In this document: positions 27,056 to 36,046 of the stretch, piece by piece
Position numbering within the stretch: the stretch's first letter is position 1
Layout: every line of letters begins with the position of its first letter
DNA from: Muribaculaceae bacterium
GTDB taxonomy: Bacteria; Bacteroidota; Bacteroidia; Bacteroidales; Muribaculaceae
Direction of reading: 5' to 3'
Length of the DNA: 36,046 nt
NCBI GenBank assembly: GCA_011959405.1
Contig: BLLX01000013.1
Coordinates: 1 to 36,046 of the forward strand
The notes under the pieces: generated by a model
What the model was told of the DNA's origin: nothing
Database searches by the model: none
What the model saw: the letters and a program-made list of their open reading frames with translations, nothing else
Position numbers and translations under genes: made by a program

Positions 27056-27063
27056 CAAAATTA
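27056..27063 (-). promoter_or_regulatory. Predicted -7 box of the DMT permease gene
   Basis: The minus strand reads TAATTTTG, matching TAnnTTTG, close before the ATG at 27042, implying a very short leader. No TTTG lies 19 nt upstream. Confidence 0.5.
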
Positions 27064-27119
27064 CAAATTTTTCTCCTACAGGCATTCCGAAACGCCCTTT
27101 AAAAGTCACGAAATAATAA

Positions 27120-27150
27120 TTTGCAAGATCATAAATAATTACTAATTTTG
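27120..27150 (+). promoter_or_regulatory. Promoter of the korA-korB operon
   Basis: TTTG (27120-27123), 19 nt, then TAATTTTG (27143-27150): a complete Bacteroidota housekeeping promoter. It gives a leader of about 50 nt before korA. Confidence 0.75.
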
Positions 27151-27207
27151 TGACGTTTTTCAAGGAAGAAACCCTTACTTAAAACCATCTGACCTTAAAG
27201 ACTAATT

Positions 27208-29067
27208 ATGACCGATCAAACCAGTGTCAAAACGCTTGAGAAAGTAGTAGTTCGCTTTTCGGGCGACTCCGGCGACGGAATGCAGCTCGCAGGAAACATC
27301 TTCACCAACGTATCCGCAGGTGTTGGCAATCAGGTGTCAACATTCCCCGATTATCCGGCCGAGATCCGTGCACCACAAGGCTCCCTGAGCGGAGTGAGCG
27401 GATTTCAGGTGAGCATAGGCAAAGAGGTTTATACCCCAGGCGACCAATGCGACGTTTTAGTGGCCATGAATCCCGCCGCACTGAAACAAAATTACCGTTT
27501 TCTGAAACATGGCGGAGTCATTATTCTCGACATTGATTCATGCAAGGAATCAGACCTGAAAAAAGCACTGTTCACATCCGACAATCCCATTGCCGAACTC
27601 GGCATCAACGACGCACAGGTTCTTGAAGTGCCTGTATCATCCATGACCAAGGCAGCGCTGGCCGAAAGCGGACTCGACCTGAAGTCGGTGATGAAATGCC
27701 GCAATATATTCACCCTCGGTCTGGTCTGCTGGCTGTTTGACCGCCCGCTCGAAAGCGCGCTGCGCATGCTCCGCAACAAATTTGCGAAAAAACCGGCCGT
27801 CTACGAAGCAAACGCCAGAGTACTCCGCGCGGGCTACGACTACGGACACAACATCCACGCGTCAGTATCGACATACCGCATAGAGAACGATACTATCACA
27901 TCGGGCGTATATACGGACATCAACGGCAACACCGCCACAGCATGGGGCCTTATCATGGCATCCGAAAAATCAGGCCGTCCGCTGTTTCTCGGATCTTATC
28001 CGATAACCCCGGCCACCGACATACTCCATGAACTTGCCAAGCGCAAAGACCTTGGAGTAAAAGCCGTGCAGATGGAAGACGAAATCGCAGGCGTATGTTC
28101 GGCGATCGGCGCATCTTTTGCCGGAAATCTGGCTGTGACATCGACCTCCGGCCCCGGACTCGCGCTGAAAAGCGAAGGCATAGGCCTGGCCGTCATAGCC
28201 GAACTGCCCCTTGTGGTGATCGACGTGATGCGTGGCGGACCATCGACAGGACTGCCTACCAAAACCGAACAGACCGACCTGATGCAGGCTCTCTACGGGC
28301 GCAACGGCGAGTCTCCGGTCGCAGTGGTGGCTCCGGTATCCCCGACCGACTGTTTCGACATGGCGTTTGAAGCGTCTCGCATAGCACTCGAACACATGAC
28401 CCCGGTGATCCTGCTAAGCGACGCATTCATAGGCAACGGCTCCAGCGCATGGCGTGTACCCGAAGCATCCGACTATCCCGACATCAAGGCCCCGGTTCTG
28501 CCGGCAGAAAAAGCCGATGGCAACTGGCATCCATACGAGCGAAACGAAGAGACTCTGGTGAGATACTGGGCCATTCCCGGCACGGAAGGCGCGACCCACC
28601 GTCTCGGAGGTCTTGAAAAAGACGCCAACACAGGAGCCATATCCACAGATCCGTTCAACCATGAGCGCATGGTCAGACTCCGCCGGGAAAAAATCGCCCG
28701 AATATCAGCCGACATACCTCTCCAGAAAGTATGCTATGAATCAGCCGAAGCCGATACTCTGCTTCTTGGTTGGGGCGGAACATACGGCCACCTACGCATT
28801 GCGGCAGCCCAGCTAAATGCCTTAGGCACCCCGATAGCGTTCACACAGTTACGCTACATCAACCCCCTGCCCTCCAATCTCGGTGAAATACTCCGGCACT
28901 ACAAACGTGTGATCGTGGCCGAACTCAACACCGGCATGCTCGCCGACTATCTGCAGATGCAGTTCCCCGAGGTGAATATCAGCCGCATCAACAAAATTCA
29001 GGGCCAGCCTTTCCTGGTAAGCGAAATAGTAGATCACGTCAACAACATTCTCAACTCCAACAACTGA
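27208..29067 (+). CDS. korA: 2-oxoglutarate:ferredoxin oxidoreductase, fused gamma-alpha subunit
   Basis: This 619-aa protein carries the gamma domain first (about residues 10-190, FSGDSGDGMQLAGNIF and on), then the alpha (pyrimidine-binding) domain (about 230 onward, SYPITPATDILHEL, MEDEIAGVCSAIGASFAGN and TSTSGPGLALKSEGIG), and a C-terminal transketolase-like part. This fused form is usual in Bacteroidota. With KorB it decarboxylates 2-oxoglutarate (or a related 2-oxoacid) to the acyl-CoA, reducing ferredoxin, in the incomplete citric acid cycle of anaerobes. Length is typical. The partner gene follows after 16 nt. Confidence 0.93.
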   Translation: MTDQTSVKTLEKVVVRFSGDSGDGMQLAGNIFTNVSAGVGNQVSTFPDYPAEIRAPQGSLSGVSGFQVSIGKEVYTPGDQCDVLVAMNPAALKQNYRFLKHGGVIILDIDSCKESDLKKALFTSDNPIAELGINDAQVLEVPVSSMTKAALAESGLDLKSVMKCRNIFTLGLVCWLFDRPLESALRMLRNKFAKKPAVYEANARVLRAGYDYGHNIHASVSTYRIENDTITSGVYTDINGNTATAWGLIMASEKSGRPLFLGSYPITPATDILHELAKRKDLGVKAVQMEDEIAGVCSAIGASFAGNLAVTSTSGPGLALKSEGIGLAVIAELPLVVIDVMRGGPSTGLPTKTEQTDLMQALYGRNGESPVAVVAPVSPTDCFDMAFEASRIALEHMTPVILLSDAFIGNGSSAWRVPEASDYPDIKAPVLPAEKADGNWHPYERNEETLVRYWAIPGTEGATHRLGGLEKDANTGAISTDPFNHERMVRLRREKIARISADIPLQKVCYESAEADTLLLGWGGTYGHLRIAAAQLNALGTPIAFTQLRYINPLPSNLGEILRHYKRVIVAELNTGMLADYLQMQFPEVNISRINKIQGQPFLVSEIVDHVNNILNSNN

Positions 29068-29083
29068 TCATAGATCAACAGAT

Positions 29084-30103
29084 ATGGAACAGACTCCATC
29101 CACATACTCCCCGGCCAACTATAAAAGTGATCAAAACGTACGCTGGTGTCCCGGATGCGGCGACCACGCAGTGCTCAACTGCCTGCACAAGGCAATGGCT
29201 ACAATAGGCGTACCACCCCACCGCACAGCTGTCATTTCCGGCATTGGATGCTCTTCGCGCCTGCCATATTACTGCAACACGTACGGATTCCACACAATCC
29301 ACGGCCGCGCGGCAGCCATAGCGACAGGATTTAAGGTTGCCAATCCTGACATGACCGTATGGCAAGTGAGCGGCGACGGCGACGGACTCGCCATCGGCGG
29401 CAATCATTTCATCCACTGCCTGCGCCGCAATGTCGACATCAACATTCTGCTGCTCAACAACAAAATATACGGTCTGACCAAAGGACAGTACTCTCCCACC
29501 TCTCCCCGTGGATTCGTGAGCAAATCATCACCCTACGGCACCACCGAAGATCCTTTTGTTCCTGCCGAACTCGCCTTCGGCGCACGAGCCACCTTCTTTG
29601 CACGCAGTCTCGATGTCGAACTCCAGATCACACAGGAGACCATGGCCGCAGCCGCACACCATCGCGGTGCTGCCGTGGTGGAAGTGCTGCAGAATTGCGT
29701 GATCTTCAACAACGGCACCCACAACTGGGTGTCTGACAAGGAAACCCGCGCCGACCGCACCATACACCTCATGGAAGGTCGAAAAATGCTGTTCGGCAAA
29801 AATCTTGAAAAAGGTCTCGTGCAGGAAGGCTTCTCGCTCAAAGCCGTGACCGTGGGGCAGGACGGCTACACACTTGACGATGTGCTGACACATGACCCGC
29901 ATTCGGCATCAGACATCCTTCACCGCCAGCTCGCACTTATGGACGGACACGATCTGCCGCTGGCCATAGGCGTGATCCGCGACGTCGAAGCCCCGGTCTA
30001 CAATGAAGAAGTCTCGGCACAGGTCGCTCAAATCTCATCGTCAAAAGGCTTCGGCTCTCTCCGTGACATGATCATGGCCGGCGAAACCTGGATCGTGAAA
30101 TAA
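29084..30103 (+). CDS. korB: 2-oxoglutarate:ferredoxin oxidoreductase beta subunit
   Basis: This 339-aa beta subunit binds thiamine diphosphate and holds iron-sulphur ligands: C22-P-G-C25-G near the start, GIGCSSRLPYY, and the TPP/Mg motif G97-D98-G99-D100-G101 followed by NIHCLRR-like and LLNNKIYGLTKGQYSPTS segments. It pairs with KorA. No separate ferredoxin-like delta subunit gene is next to it. A strong hairpin terminator follows 24 nt after the stop. Confidence 0.95.
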   Translation: MEQTPSTYSPANYKSDQNVRWCPGCGDHAVLNCLHKAMATIGVPPHRTAVISGIGCSSRLPYYCNTYGFHTIHGRAAAIATGFKVANPDMTVWQVSGDGDGLAIGGNHFIHCLRRNVDINILLLNNKIYGLTKGQYSPTSPRGFVSKSSPYGTTEDPFVPAELAFGARATFFARSLDVELQITQETMAAAAHHRGAAVVEVLQNCVIFNNGTHNWVSDKETRADRTIHLMEGRKMLFGKNLEKGLVQEGFSLKAVTVGQDGYTLDDVLTHDPHSASDILHRQLALMDGHDLPLAIGVIRDVEAPVYNEEVSAQVAQISSSKGFGSLRDMIMAGETWIVK

Positions 30104-30127
30104 AAGACCCATCCAATAGCAAAAATA

Positions 30128-30159
30128 CGGCTCCCCGTAATCCGGATTACGGGGAGCCG
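30128..30159. terminator. Perfect 32-bp palindrome: intrinsic terminator after korB
   Basis: The bases from CGGCTCCCC to GGGGAGCCG form a perfect 16-bp-arm palindrome, with almost no loop beyond the central bases. On the plus strand CTTTCT follows; on the minus strand GTATTTTT follows. It ends the korAB transcript. Because it is symmetrical it could act in both directions, though no gene reads into it from the right. Confidence 0.85.
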
Positions 30160-30225
30160 CTTTCTGATAAATGCTATTATCACAGAGATACGGAGTGAAC
30201 ATAATCACGCATAAGATTGTTAAGA

Positions 30226-31500
30226 ATGAAAGATAAACTAATTACTACGCTTATTGCAATGAAAAATAAAATCCTGCCGGACAGTATCGGAAAATACTAC
30301 AACATAATCAATCCCATACGCCGCATACCGGCCCGTGCATACCGCATAGCCATGGCTGTGATCATTTTGGCCGTAGCCGCAGCATTGATCATATTCCTTC
30401 TTAACAACAAGCCGCCCAAAACCATCCTGCCGGTGATTGAAGTCGAGCCGGTAGTGACCGAAGACGTCAACGTCTACGGAGAATACGTCGGCCGCGTGCG
30501 TGCCCAGCAGTTTGTTGAAATACGAGCCCGCGTAGAGGGTTATCTGGAAAAAATGCTATTTGCCGAAGGCACATATATCAACAAAGGCCAGACACTGTTT
30601 GTCATCGACCCGACCATTTACCGCGCCCGTGTAAACAAAGCCAAAGCCCTTCTTAACAAGGCTAAAGCCCATGCGCTGAAAGCCGAAAGAGACCTCAACC
30701 GCATCAAGCCGCTCTACGAACAGAATGCGGCAAGCCAGCTCGATCTCGACAACGCCATTGCAGCATATGAAGGCGCCGTAGCCGACGTGGTGGTGTGCGA
30801 AGCCGATCTGACACAGGCCGAACTCACTCTTGGCTACACATCTGTGCAATCGCCCATTTCAGGCTATATCTCCGAACGCAATGTCGACATAGGCACTCTG
30901 GTAGGTCCTGGATCCAAATCCCTGCTCGCCACTGTGGTAAAAAGCGACACCGTGAGAATCGATTTCAGCATGACGGCACTTGACTATCTGCGCAGCAAGG
31001 AACGCAACGTCAACATCGGACAACGCGATTCACTGCGCACATGGGATCCATACGTCACGGTCACACTGGCCGACGGTTCAAAATATCCATACCGCGGCTT
31101 GGTCGATTTCGCGGATCCGCAAGTCGATCCTAAGACCGGCACATTCTCCGTACGCGCCGAGATGCCTAATCCGGCCCGCGCTCTTCTGCCCGGAGAATTC
31201 ACCAAAGTGACTCTGCTCATGGATGTCAGGAAAAACGCCGTAGTCGTGCCGTCAAAAGCCTTGATAATCGAAAAAGGCGGAGCCTACATCTATGTGGTGC
31301 GTCCCGACAGTGTGGCTGAACGCCGTTTTGTGGAGACAGGTCCCGAAATAGGCAACAAAACCGTGATCGAAAGAGGACTCGGCAACTCAGAATGGATCGT
31401 AGTGGAAGGATATCACAAACTCCAGCACGGCATGAAAGTAGCCCCGACAGCCGCAAAAGAATCCGACGACGATAACACTTCGTCCGCCAAACAGGACTAA
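30226..31500 (+). CDS. RND efflux membrane fusion protein (AcrA/MexA family)
   Basis: This periplasmic adaptor is 424 aa from the ATG at 30226; the frame also offers TTG 30217 and ATG 30259. A membrane anchor lies at about residues 38-60 (AMAVIILAVAAALIIFLLNN). It is followed by the barrel and lipoyl half (VRAQQFVEIRARVEGYLEK, GQTLFVIDP), an α-hairpin of about residues 130-190, the second lipoyl half (LGYTSVQSPISGYISERNV) and the β-barrel and membrane-proximal parts (LPGEFTKVTLLMDVRKNAVVVP). It links the pump to the outer-membrane factor. The pump gene follows after 5 nt. No TetR-type regulator gene is nearby. Confidence 0.93.
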   Translation: MKDKLITTLIAMKNKILPDSIGKYYNIINPIRRIPARAYRIAMAVIILAVAAALIIFLLNNKPPKTILPVIEVEPVVTEDVNVYGEYVGRVRAQQFVEIRARVEGYLEKMLFAEGTYINKGQTLFVIDPTIYRARVNKAKALLNKAKAHALKAERDLNRIKPLYEQNAASQLDLDNAIAAYEGAVADVVVCEADLTQAELTLGYTSVQSPISGYISERNVDIGTLVGPGSKSLLATVVKSDTVRIDFSMTALDYLRSKERNVNIGQRDSLRTWDPYVTVTLADGSKYPYRGLVDFADPQVDPKTGTFSVRAEMPNPARALLPGEFTKVTLLMDVRKNAVVVPSKALIIEKGGAYIYVVRPDSVAERRFVETGPEIGNKTVIERGLGNSEWIVVEGYHKLQHGMKVAPTAAKESDDDNTSSAKQD

Positions 31501-31505
31501 AAGAC

Positions 31506-34500
31506 ATGAAGCGTAATTTTTTCCTTGAACATCCGGTCTTTTCGATGGTCCTGTCGATTGTGATAGTGATCGTCGGAGGAATAGGCCTTGCACAGCTGCC
31601 CATCGACCAGTATCCGCAGATCGTTCCGCCAGTCGTGCGTATAAGCGCCACATATCCCGGTGCCGACGCACAGACTGTCACACAGGCGGTGGCCACCCCT
31701 ATCGAACAGGAACTGAACGGCACTCCTGGAATGCTCTACATGCAGTCGTCCAACTCAAACGCCGGAGGATTCTCCGCACTTGTCACTTTCGATATATCTA
31801 CAGATCCGGAACTTGCCGCAGTCGATATCCAGAACCGTGTCAAAAAAGCAGAAAGCCGTCTGCCGGCCGAAGTCGTGCAAAACGGCATATCCGTCAGCAA
31901 AGAAACAGCAAGCAAGCTGATGACCATCACTCTGCTGTCCAACGACCCGAAATTTGACGAAATATATCTGAGCAACTACGCCACCCTCAATGTGCTAGAC
32001 ATGCTCCGACGAGTGCCCGGAGTGGGCAGTGTATCCAATGTCGGCAGCCGTTACTACGCCATGCAGATATGGGTGCAGCCTGACAAACTCGCCGATCTCG
32101 GACTCACCGTCAAGGAACTTCAGGCCGCCCTGAAGGACCAGAACCGCGAATCGGCGGCAGGCGTGCTCGGTCAGGCTCCGATGGACGGCGTGGACCTCAC
32201 GGTGCCTATCACGGCCCAGGGCCGACTGTCGTCAGTCAGCGAATTCGAACAGATAGTCATACGCGCCAATCCCAATGGCTCCATAATCCGCCTGAAAGAC
32301 GTGGCACGCATCTCTCTGGAAGCATCGTCCTACTCCACCGAAAGCGGCATTAACGGCGGCAATGCAGCCGTTCTCGGCATCAACATGCTGCCCGGGGCAA
32401 ACGCCATGGAGGTGGCCGAACGCGTAAAGGAAGCCATGAAGGAAATCAGCGCCAATTTCCCCGACGGCATCACATACCAGATTCCCTTTGACATGACCAC
32501 ATACATATCGGAATCCATACATCATGTCTACCAGACTCTGTTCGAAGCGCTCCTGCTCGTGATCCTTGTCGTCTTCCTCTCTCTTCAGAACTGGAGGGCC
32601 ACTCTGATCCCGATAGTAGCTGTGCCCATATCTCTGATAGGCACATTCGGTGTCATGCTCGTGTTCGGATTCTCGCTCAACATGATGACTCTTCTGGGGC
32701 TTATCCTCGCCATAGGCATTGTGGTGGACGACGCAATCGTGGTGGTTGAGAATGTGGACCGCATCATGAACGAGGAACACCTATCGCCGTACGAAGCCAC
32801 TCAGAAAGCCATGGGCAACCTTTCGGGCGCCCTGATCGCCATGTCGTTAGTGCTATGTGCCGTATTCGTCCCAGTCAGCTTCCTGCCCGGCATCACCGGA
32901 CAGCTCTATCGGCAGTTCACGGTCACCATCGCCGTGTCCGTGATCATATCCACGATTGTGGCTCTGACGCTTTCCCCCGTATTATGCGCCATGTTGCTGC
33001 GTCCCGGCCAGGAGAAGAAAAAAAACAAAGTGTTCCGCAAAATCAACGAATGGCTCACAGAGGGCAACAGCAAATACAGCGCCATGATCTCATGGACCCT
33101 GCGTCACTCAAGGCGTATGTTTGCGGCATTCGGCGTCATTCTGGCCGGAATATACATAATGAACCGGATCGTACCCGAAAGTTTCATGCCCAAGGAAGAC
33201 CAGGGATACTTCACTGTGGAGCTTGAACTGCCAGAAGGAGCCACAATCGAGCGCACCAGAGAAGTGACCGAACGCGCCATGACATATCTTATGGCCGACC
33301 CCGACATCGAACATGTGCTCAACGTGACCGGCTCAAGCCCCCGTGTGGGCGCCAATCAGGCCCACAGTCAGCTCACCGTGATCCTGAAACCGTGGAATGA
33401 GCGTAAAACCGAACGCATGGAAGAGGTGATGCAACGCATCTCCGAAGAGCTGTCGGGCTATCCCGAAAGCAAAGTCTACCTGTCGACGCCGGCCATCATT
33501 CCCGGGCTCGGATCATCTGGCGGCTTTGAAATGGCCTTGGAAGCCCGCGGCAACACATCGTACGACGATCTGCGACAGGCCGTGGACACCCTGATGTACT
33601 ACGCCGGACGCGCACCTGAACTCGCCGGACTCTCGTCATCAATGCTAAGCGACATTCCGCAGCTGTACTTCGACGTCGACCGCGACAAAGCCAAACTTCA
33701 GGGAGTGTCCATGTCCGACATTTTCTCCACACTGAAAGCATTCACCGGATCAGTATATGTCAATGACTTCAACATGTTCAACCGCATATACCGTGTGTAC
33801 ATACAGGCCGAAGCCCCCTACCGCGCCCGCCGAGACAACCTGAACGTGTTTTTCGTACGCAGCGGCGAAGGTGCCATGATACCTATATCCTCGCTCGGCA
33901 CCTCCCACTACACCACCGGAGCCGGCACCATCATGCGCTTCAACATGTTCAACTCCGCACTGGTGACCGGAGAAGCCGCCAGCGGCTACAGCTCCGGTCA
34001 GGCCATGGCCGCCATGGAACGCATTGTTGATGAACACCTGCCCGAAACCGTGGGAGTGGAATGGAGCGGACTGTCATATCAGGAAAAACACGAGAGCGGC
34101 CAGACCGGCATGGTGCTCGCTCTGGCTTTCCTGTTCGTATTCCTGTTTCTGGCCGCGCAATATGAAAGCTGGTCTGTGCCGATAGCCGTGATCCTTTCCC
34201 TTCCGGTGGCAGGCATCGGTGCCTATCTCGGCATCTGGATATGCGGACTGGAAAACAACATATATTTCCAGATCGGACTTGTGATGCTTGTTGGCCTTGT
34301 GGCCAAAAACGCCATCCTGATAGTCGAATTCGCCAAAGAGGAAGTCGACAAGGGCTGCGATCCGGCCACTGCCGCCATAACTGCCGCCCGTCTCCGTTTC
34401 CGCCCGATCGTCATGACATCACTTGCATTCATTCTCGGCCTGCTGCCACTGGTATTCGCTTCCGGCCCCGGCTCTGCAAGCCGCCAAGGCATCGGCACGG

Positions 34501-34601
34501 GCGTGTTCTTCGGAATGTGCACGGCAATCACAATAGGAATTGTATTCGTTCCGTTCTTCTTCGTATGGGTCTACAAATTAAAGCACAAATACCGTATATG
34601 A
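31506..34601 (+). CDS. RND efflux pump, inner-membrane HAE1 transporter (AcrB-like)
   Basis: This 1031-aa proton-driven pump exports hydrophobic or amphiphilic compounds such as drugs or bile salts. The proton relay residues are present: D408-D409 in GIVVDDAIVVVENVDR of TM4, and K934 in LVAKNAILIVEFAKEE of TM10. The N-terminus (FFLEHPVFSMVLSIVIVIVG) and the duplicated 12-TM plan with two large periplasmic loops are standard. The gene ends in the start of the outer-membrane factor gene (ATGA overlap). Confidence 0.96.
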   Translation: MKRNFFLEHPVFSMVLSIVIVIVGGIGLAQLPIDQYPQIVPPVVRISATYPGADAQTVTQAVATPIEQELNGTPGMLYMQSSNSNAGGFSALVTFDISTDPELAAVDIQNRVKKAESRLPAEVVQNGISVSKETASKLMTITLLSNDPKFDEIYLSNYATLNVLDMLRRVPGVGSVSNVGSRYYAMQIWVQPDKLADLGLTVKELQAALKDQNRESAAGVLGQAPMDGVDLTVPITAQGRLSSVSEFEQIVIRANPNGSIIRLKDVARISLEASSYSTESGINGGNAAVLGINMLPGANAMEVAERVKEAMKEISANFPDGITYQIPFDMTTYISESIHHVYQTLFEALLLVILVVFLSLQNWRATLIPIVAVPISLIGTFGVMLVFGFSLNMMTLLGLILAIGIVVDDAIVVVENVDRIMNEEHLSPYEATQKAMGNLSGALIAMSLVLCAVFVPVSFLPGITGQLYRQFTVTIAVSVIISTIVALTLSPVLCAMLLRPGQEKKKNKVFRKINEWLTEGNSKYSAMISWTLRHSRRMFAAFGVILAGIYIMNRIVPESFMPKEDQGYFTVELELPEGATIERTREVTERAMTYLMADPDIEHVLNVTGSSPRVGANQAHSQLTVILKPWNERKTERMEEVMQRISEELSGYPESKVYLSTPAIIPGLGSSGGFEMALEARGNTSYDDLRQAVDTLMYYAGRAPELAGLSSSMLSDIPQLYFDVDRDKAKLQGVSMSDIFSTLKAFTGSVYVNDFNMFNRIYRVYIQAEAPYRARRDNLNVFFVRSGEGAMIPISSLGTSHYTTGAGTIMRFNMFNSALVTGEAASGYSSGQAMAAMERIVDEHLPETVGVEWSGLSYQEKHESGQTGMVLALAFLFVFLFLAAQYESWSVPIAVILSLPVAGIGAYLGIWICGLENNIYFQIGLVMLVGLVAKNAILIVEFAKEEVDKGCDPATAAITAARLRFRPIVMTSLAFILGLLPLVFASGPGSASRQGIGTGVFFGMCTAITIGIVFVPFFFVWVYKLKHKYRI

Positions 34602-35989
34602 TGACAGGATACATCAAAGGCATTCTTGCAGCGGCCATTGCGGCGACATCTCTTTGCGGATGCTCCATATCACGCAAATGCAGAGCGCCGGAACTGAATC
34701 TGCCGTCATCCATAATCAGCGGCGAGACTCCGGCCGACCAGGAGACCTTGGCCGACATGCAATGGTGGAATTTCTACGGTGACAGCCTCCTCTGCAATAT
34801 AATAGAGCGAACGCTTGAACACAACAAAGACATACTCGCCGCGGCATATCGCATCGAACAGATGCGCGAACAATACCGCATCAGCCGTGCGGAACTGTTG
34901 CCCACAATCAGCGCTAACGCTCTGGTCGACAACGAGACCAACGACTACTTCGGCAAAAAGTCCACCAGCGACCCTGAATTCAGCCTGAAAGCCACTCTGA
35001 GCTGGGAAGCCGACCTATGGGGAAGACTTCGATGGGCCAAGAAAAAAAACAACTACGAATGGCTTGCCACCGTAGAAGACGAACGCGCCATGCGCATGAC
35101 TCTCATTGCCGAAGTCGCCGGCACCTACTTCCAGCTCATTGCACTGGACAACGAATTGGAGATCGTCAGACGCACACTCGAAACGCGACGCGACGGCGAA
35201 AAAATGGCCAAACTGCGCTTTGAAGGCGGGCTGACCTCCGAACTCGTCTATCAACAGGCCAAAGTGGAATACGCAACCACAGCCACTCTTGTCCCGGCCT
35301 TGGAAAAACGGATCAAAATTACAGAAAACTCACTGTCGCTTCTCATGGGTGCATATCCGGGAGAAAAGATAACACGACAGAAAATAGACCGCTATATACA
35401 GGCTCCCGACAGCGTGCCCGTTGGACTGCCGTCTCAATTGCTCATGCGCAGACCCGACGTACGCAAATCCGAGTATCAGCTAAAATCGGCCATGTCATCA
35501 GTTGGTGTGGCCTACGCCGATCAGTTTCCTCGTCTCACCATCTCCTTGCAGGGAGGATGGGAAAACGATGACCTCAAAGCACTGTTCAGATCACCGTTCT
35601 CATACGTAGTCGGCAACATCGTAGGCACTGCACTGGATTTCGGACGCAAAAGAGCGCAATACAAAGCGTCAATCGCAGCCTACGAACAGTCAAGACTTGC
35701 CTATGAAAAAAAGGTTCTTGAAGTATTTACAGAAGTCAACAATGCCGTGGTGACTTACCGGAAAATGCGGGAGACCACAGTGCTGAAAACCGAATCGAGA
35801 AACGCGGCGCTCAAATATATCGAACTGGCCAATCTACAATACCGTGCCGGCAGCATCAACTACATAGACGTACTCGATGCCCAGCGCCGCTTTCTCGACG
35901 CGCAAATCGGACTGAGCAATGCCGTGCGCGACGAACACATAGCCCTTGTCAACCTCTATAAAGCATTAGGAGGGGGATGGAAACAATAG
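34598..35989 (+). CDS. Outer-membrane efflux lipoprotein (OprM/TolC-like, NodT family)
   Basis: This 463-aa protein completes the tripartite pump. The start at 34598 overlaps the pump stop by ATGA; the frame is open for 119 more codons upstream, but that part is a shadow of the pump gene. A lipobox L19-C20-G21-C22 follows the signal peptide, so the mature protein is acylated at C22. Typical family features are WWNFYGDSLLCNIIERTLEHN, ELLPTISANA, MRRPDVRKSEYQLKSA and the closing SNAVRDEHIALVNLYKALGGGW. It should form the trimeric outer-membrane duct. Confidence 0.95.
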   Translation: MMTGYIKGILAAAIAATSLCGCSISRKCRAPELNLPSSIISGETPADQETLADMQWWNFYGDSLLCNIIERTLEHNKDILAAAYRIEQMREQYRISRAELLPTISANALVDNETNDYFGKKSTSDPEFSLKATLSWEADLWGRLRWAKKKNNYEWLATVEDERAMRMTLIAEVAGTYFQLIALDNELEIVRRTLETRRDGEKMAKLRFEGGLTSELVYQQAKVEYATTATLVPALEKRIKITENSLSLLMGAYPGEKITRQKIDRYIQAPDSVPVGLPSQLLMRRPDVRKSEYQLKSAMSSVGVAYADQFPRLTISLQGGWENDDLKALFRSPFSYVVGNIVGTALDFGRKRAQYKASIAAYEQSRLAYEKKVLEVFTEVNNAVVTYRKMRETTVLKTESRNAALKYIELANLQYRAGSINYIDVLDAQRRFLDAQIGLSNAVRDEHIALVNLYKALGGGWKQ

Positions 35990-36010
35990 TATGCCACATT
36001 TCATGGTTTG

Positions 36011-36041
36011 ACTGAAGATTCCAAATCGAAGTGCAAAACTT
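36011..36041. repeat. Right copy of the 31-bp inverted repeat shared by both window ends
   Basis: It begins ACTGAAGATTC and contains CGAAGTGCAAAA; it is the inverted partner of 1-31 (27 of 31 positions). It lies 21 nt after the stop of the efflux lipoprotein gene. Both copies are oriented outward from the window. Confidence 0.7.
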
Positions 36042-36046
36042 TGAGA

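Noticed and set aside
32232-32780. 182-codon minus-strand frame inside the RND pump gene
   Set aside because: His/Asp-rich shadow of the pump; the plus strand is certain.
34241-34597. Upstream extension of the efflux lipoprotein
   Set aside because: It overlaps the pump gene in another frame; the signal peptide and lipobox begin at 34598.

Overview
The window looks like a chromosomal contig from a Bacteroidales bacterium, most likely a gut Muribaculaceae-like lineage. Three things point there. Promoters of the Bacteroidota sigma-ABfr type (TTTG-N19-TAnnTTTG) recur upstream of genes. Core genes such as guaB followed by parvulin-type foldases, a fused korA plus korB, and an RND efflux operon look Bacteroidales-like. 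ISAs1, RhuM, Fic and AbiEi genes are also common in this group. No rRNA, tRNA or CRISPR array was seen.

Positions 1 to about 21,260 form an AT-rich accessory region packed with defence genes. On the left is a minus-strand CBASS operon: a Cap5 HNH-SAVED nuclease followed by a CD-NTase. It is divergent from a WYL regulator, with a palindromic operator between them. Next comes Vsr, then a tightly overlapping five-gene plus-strand operon: a 976-aa-class protein of unknown function, a 2033-aa DUF1998 helicase (DruE-like), a Cas4-like Fe-S PD-(D/E)XK nuclease, a C5-cytosine methyltransferase and a 239-aa unknown. This is best read as a Druantia type II-related system with an unusual gene complement. 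Its first gene is preceded by a leader holding a 16-bp-arm hairpin and a T-run directly before the start codon. Then follow a broken RhuM gene, a Fic AMP-transferase, a small membrane protein, a metallophosphoesterase, an orphan AbiEi antitoxin and an intact ISAs1-family insertion sequence. The IS has a 9-bp target duplication that falls on the -7 box of abiEi.

From about 21,846 to the right end the sequence is visibly more GC-rich and carries core functions: guaB, two periplasmic foldase genes, a DMT permease, korA-korB and an RND efflux operon (membrane fusion protein, inner-membrane pump, outer-membrane factor lipoprotein). The 580-bp stretch between IS and guaB holds a textbook promoter about 300 bp before guaB and AT-rich inverted repeats.

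Both ends of the window carry the same roughly 31-bp sequence in inverted orientation (27 of 31 positions equal). This suggests the contig was broken at copies of a repeat family.
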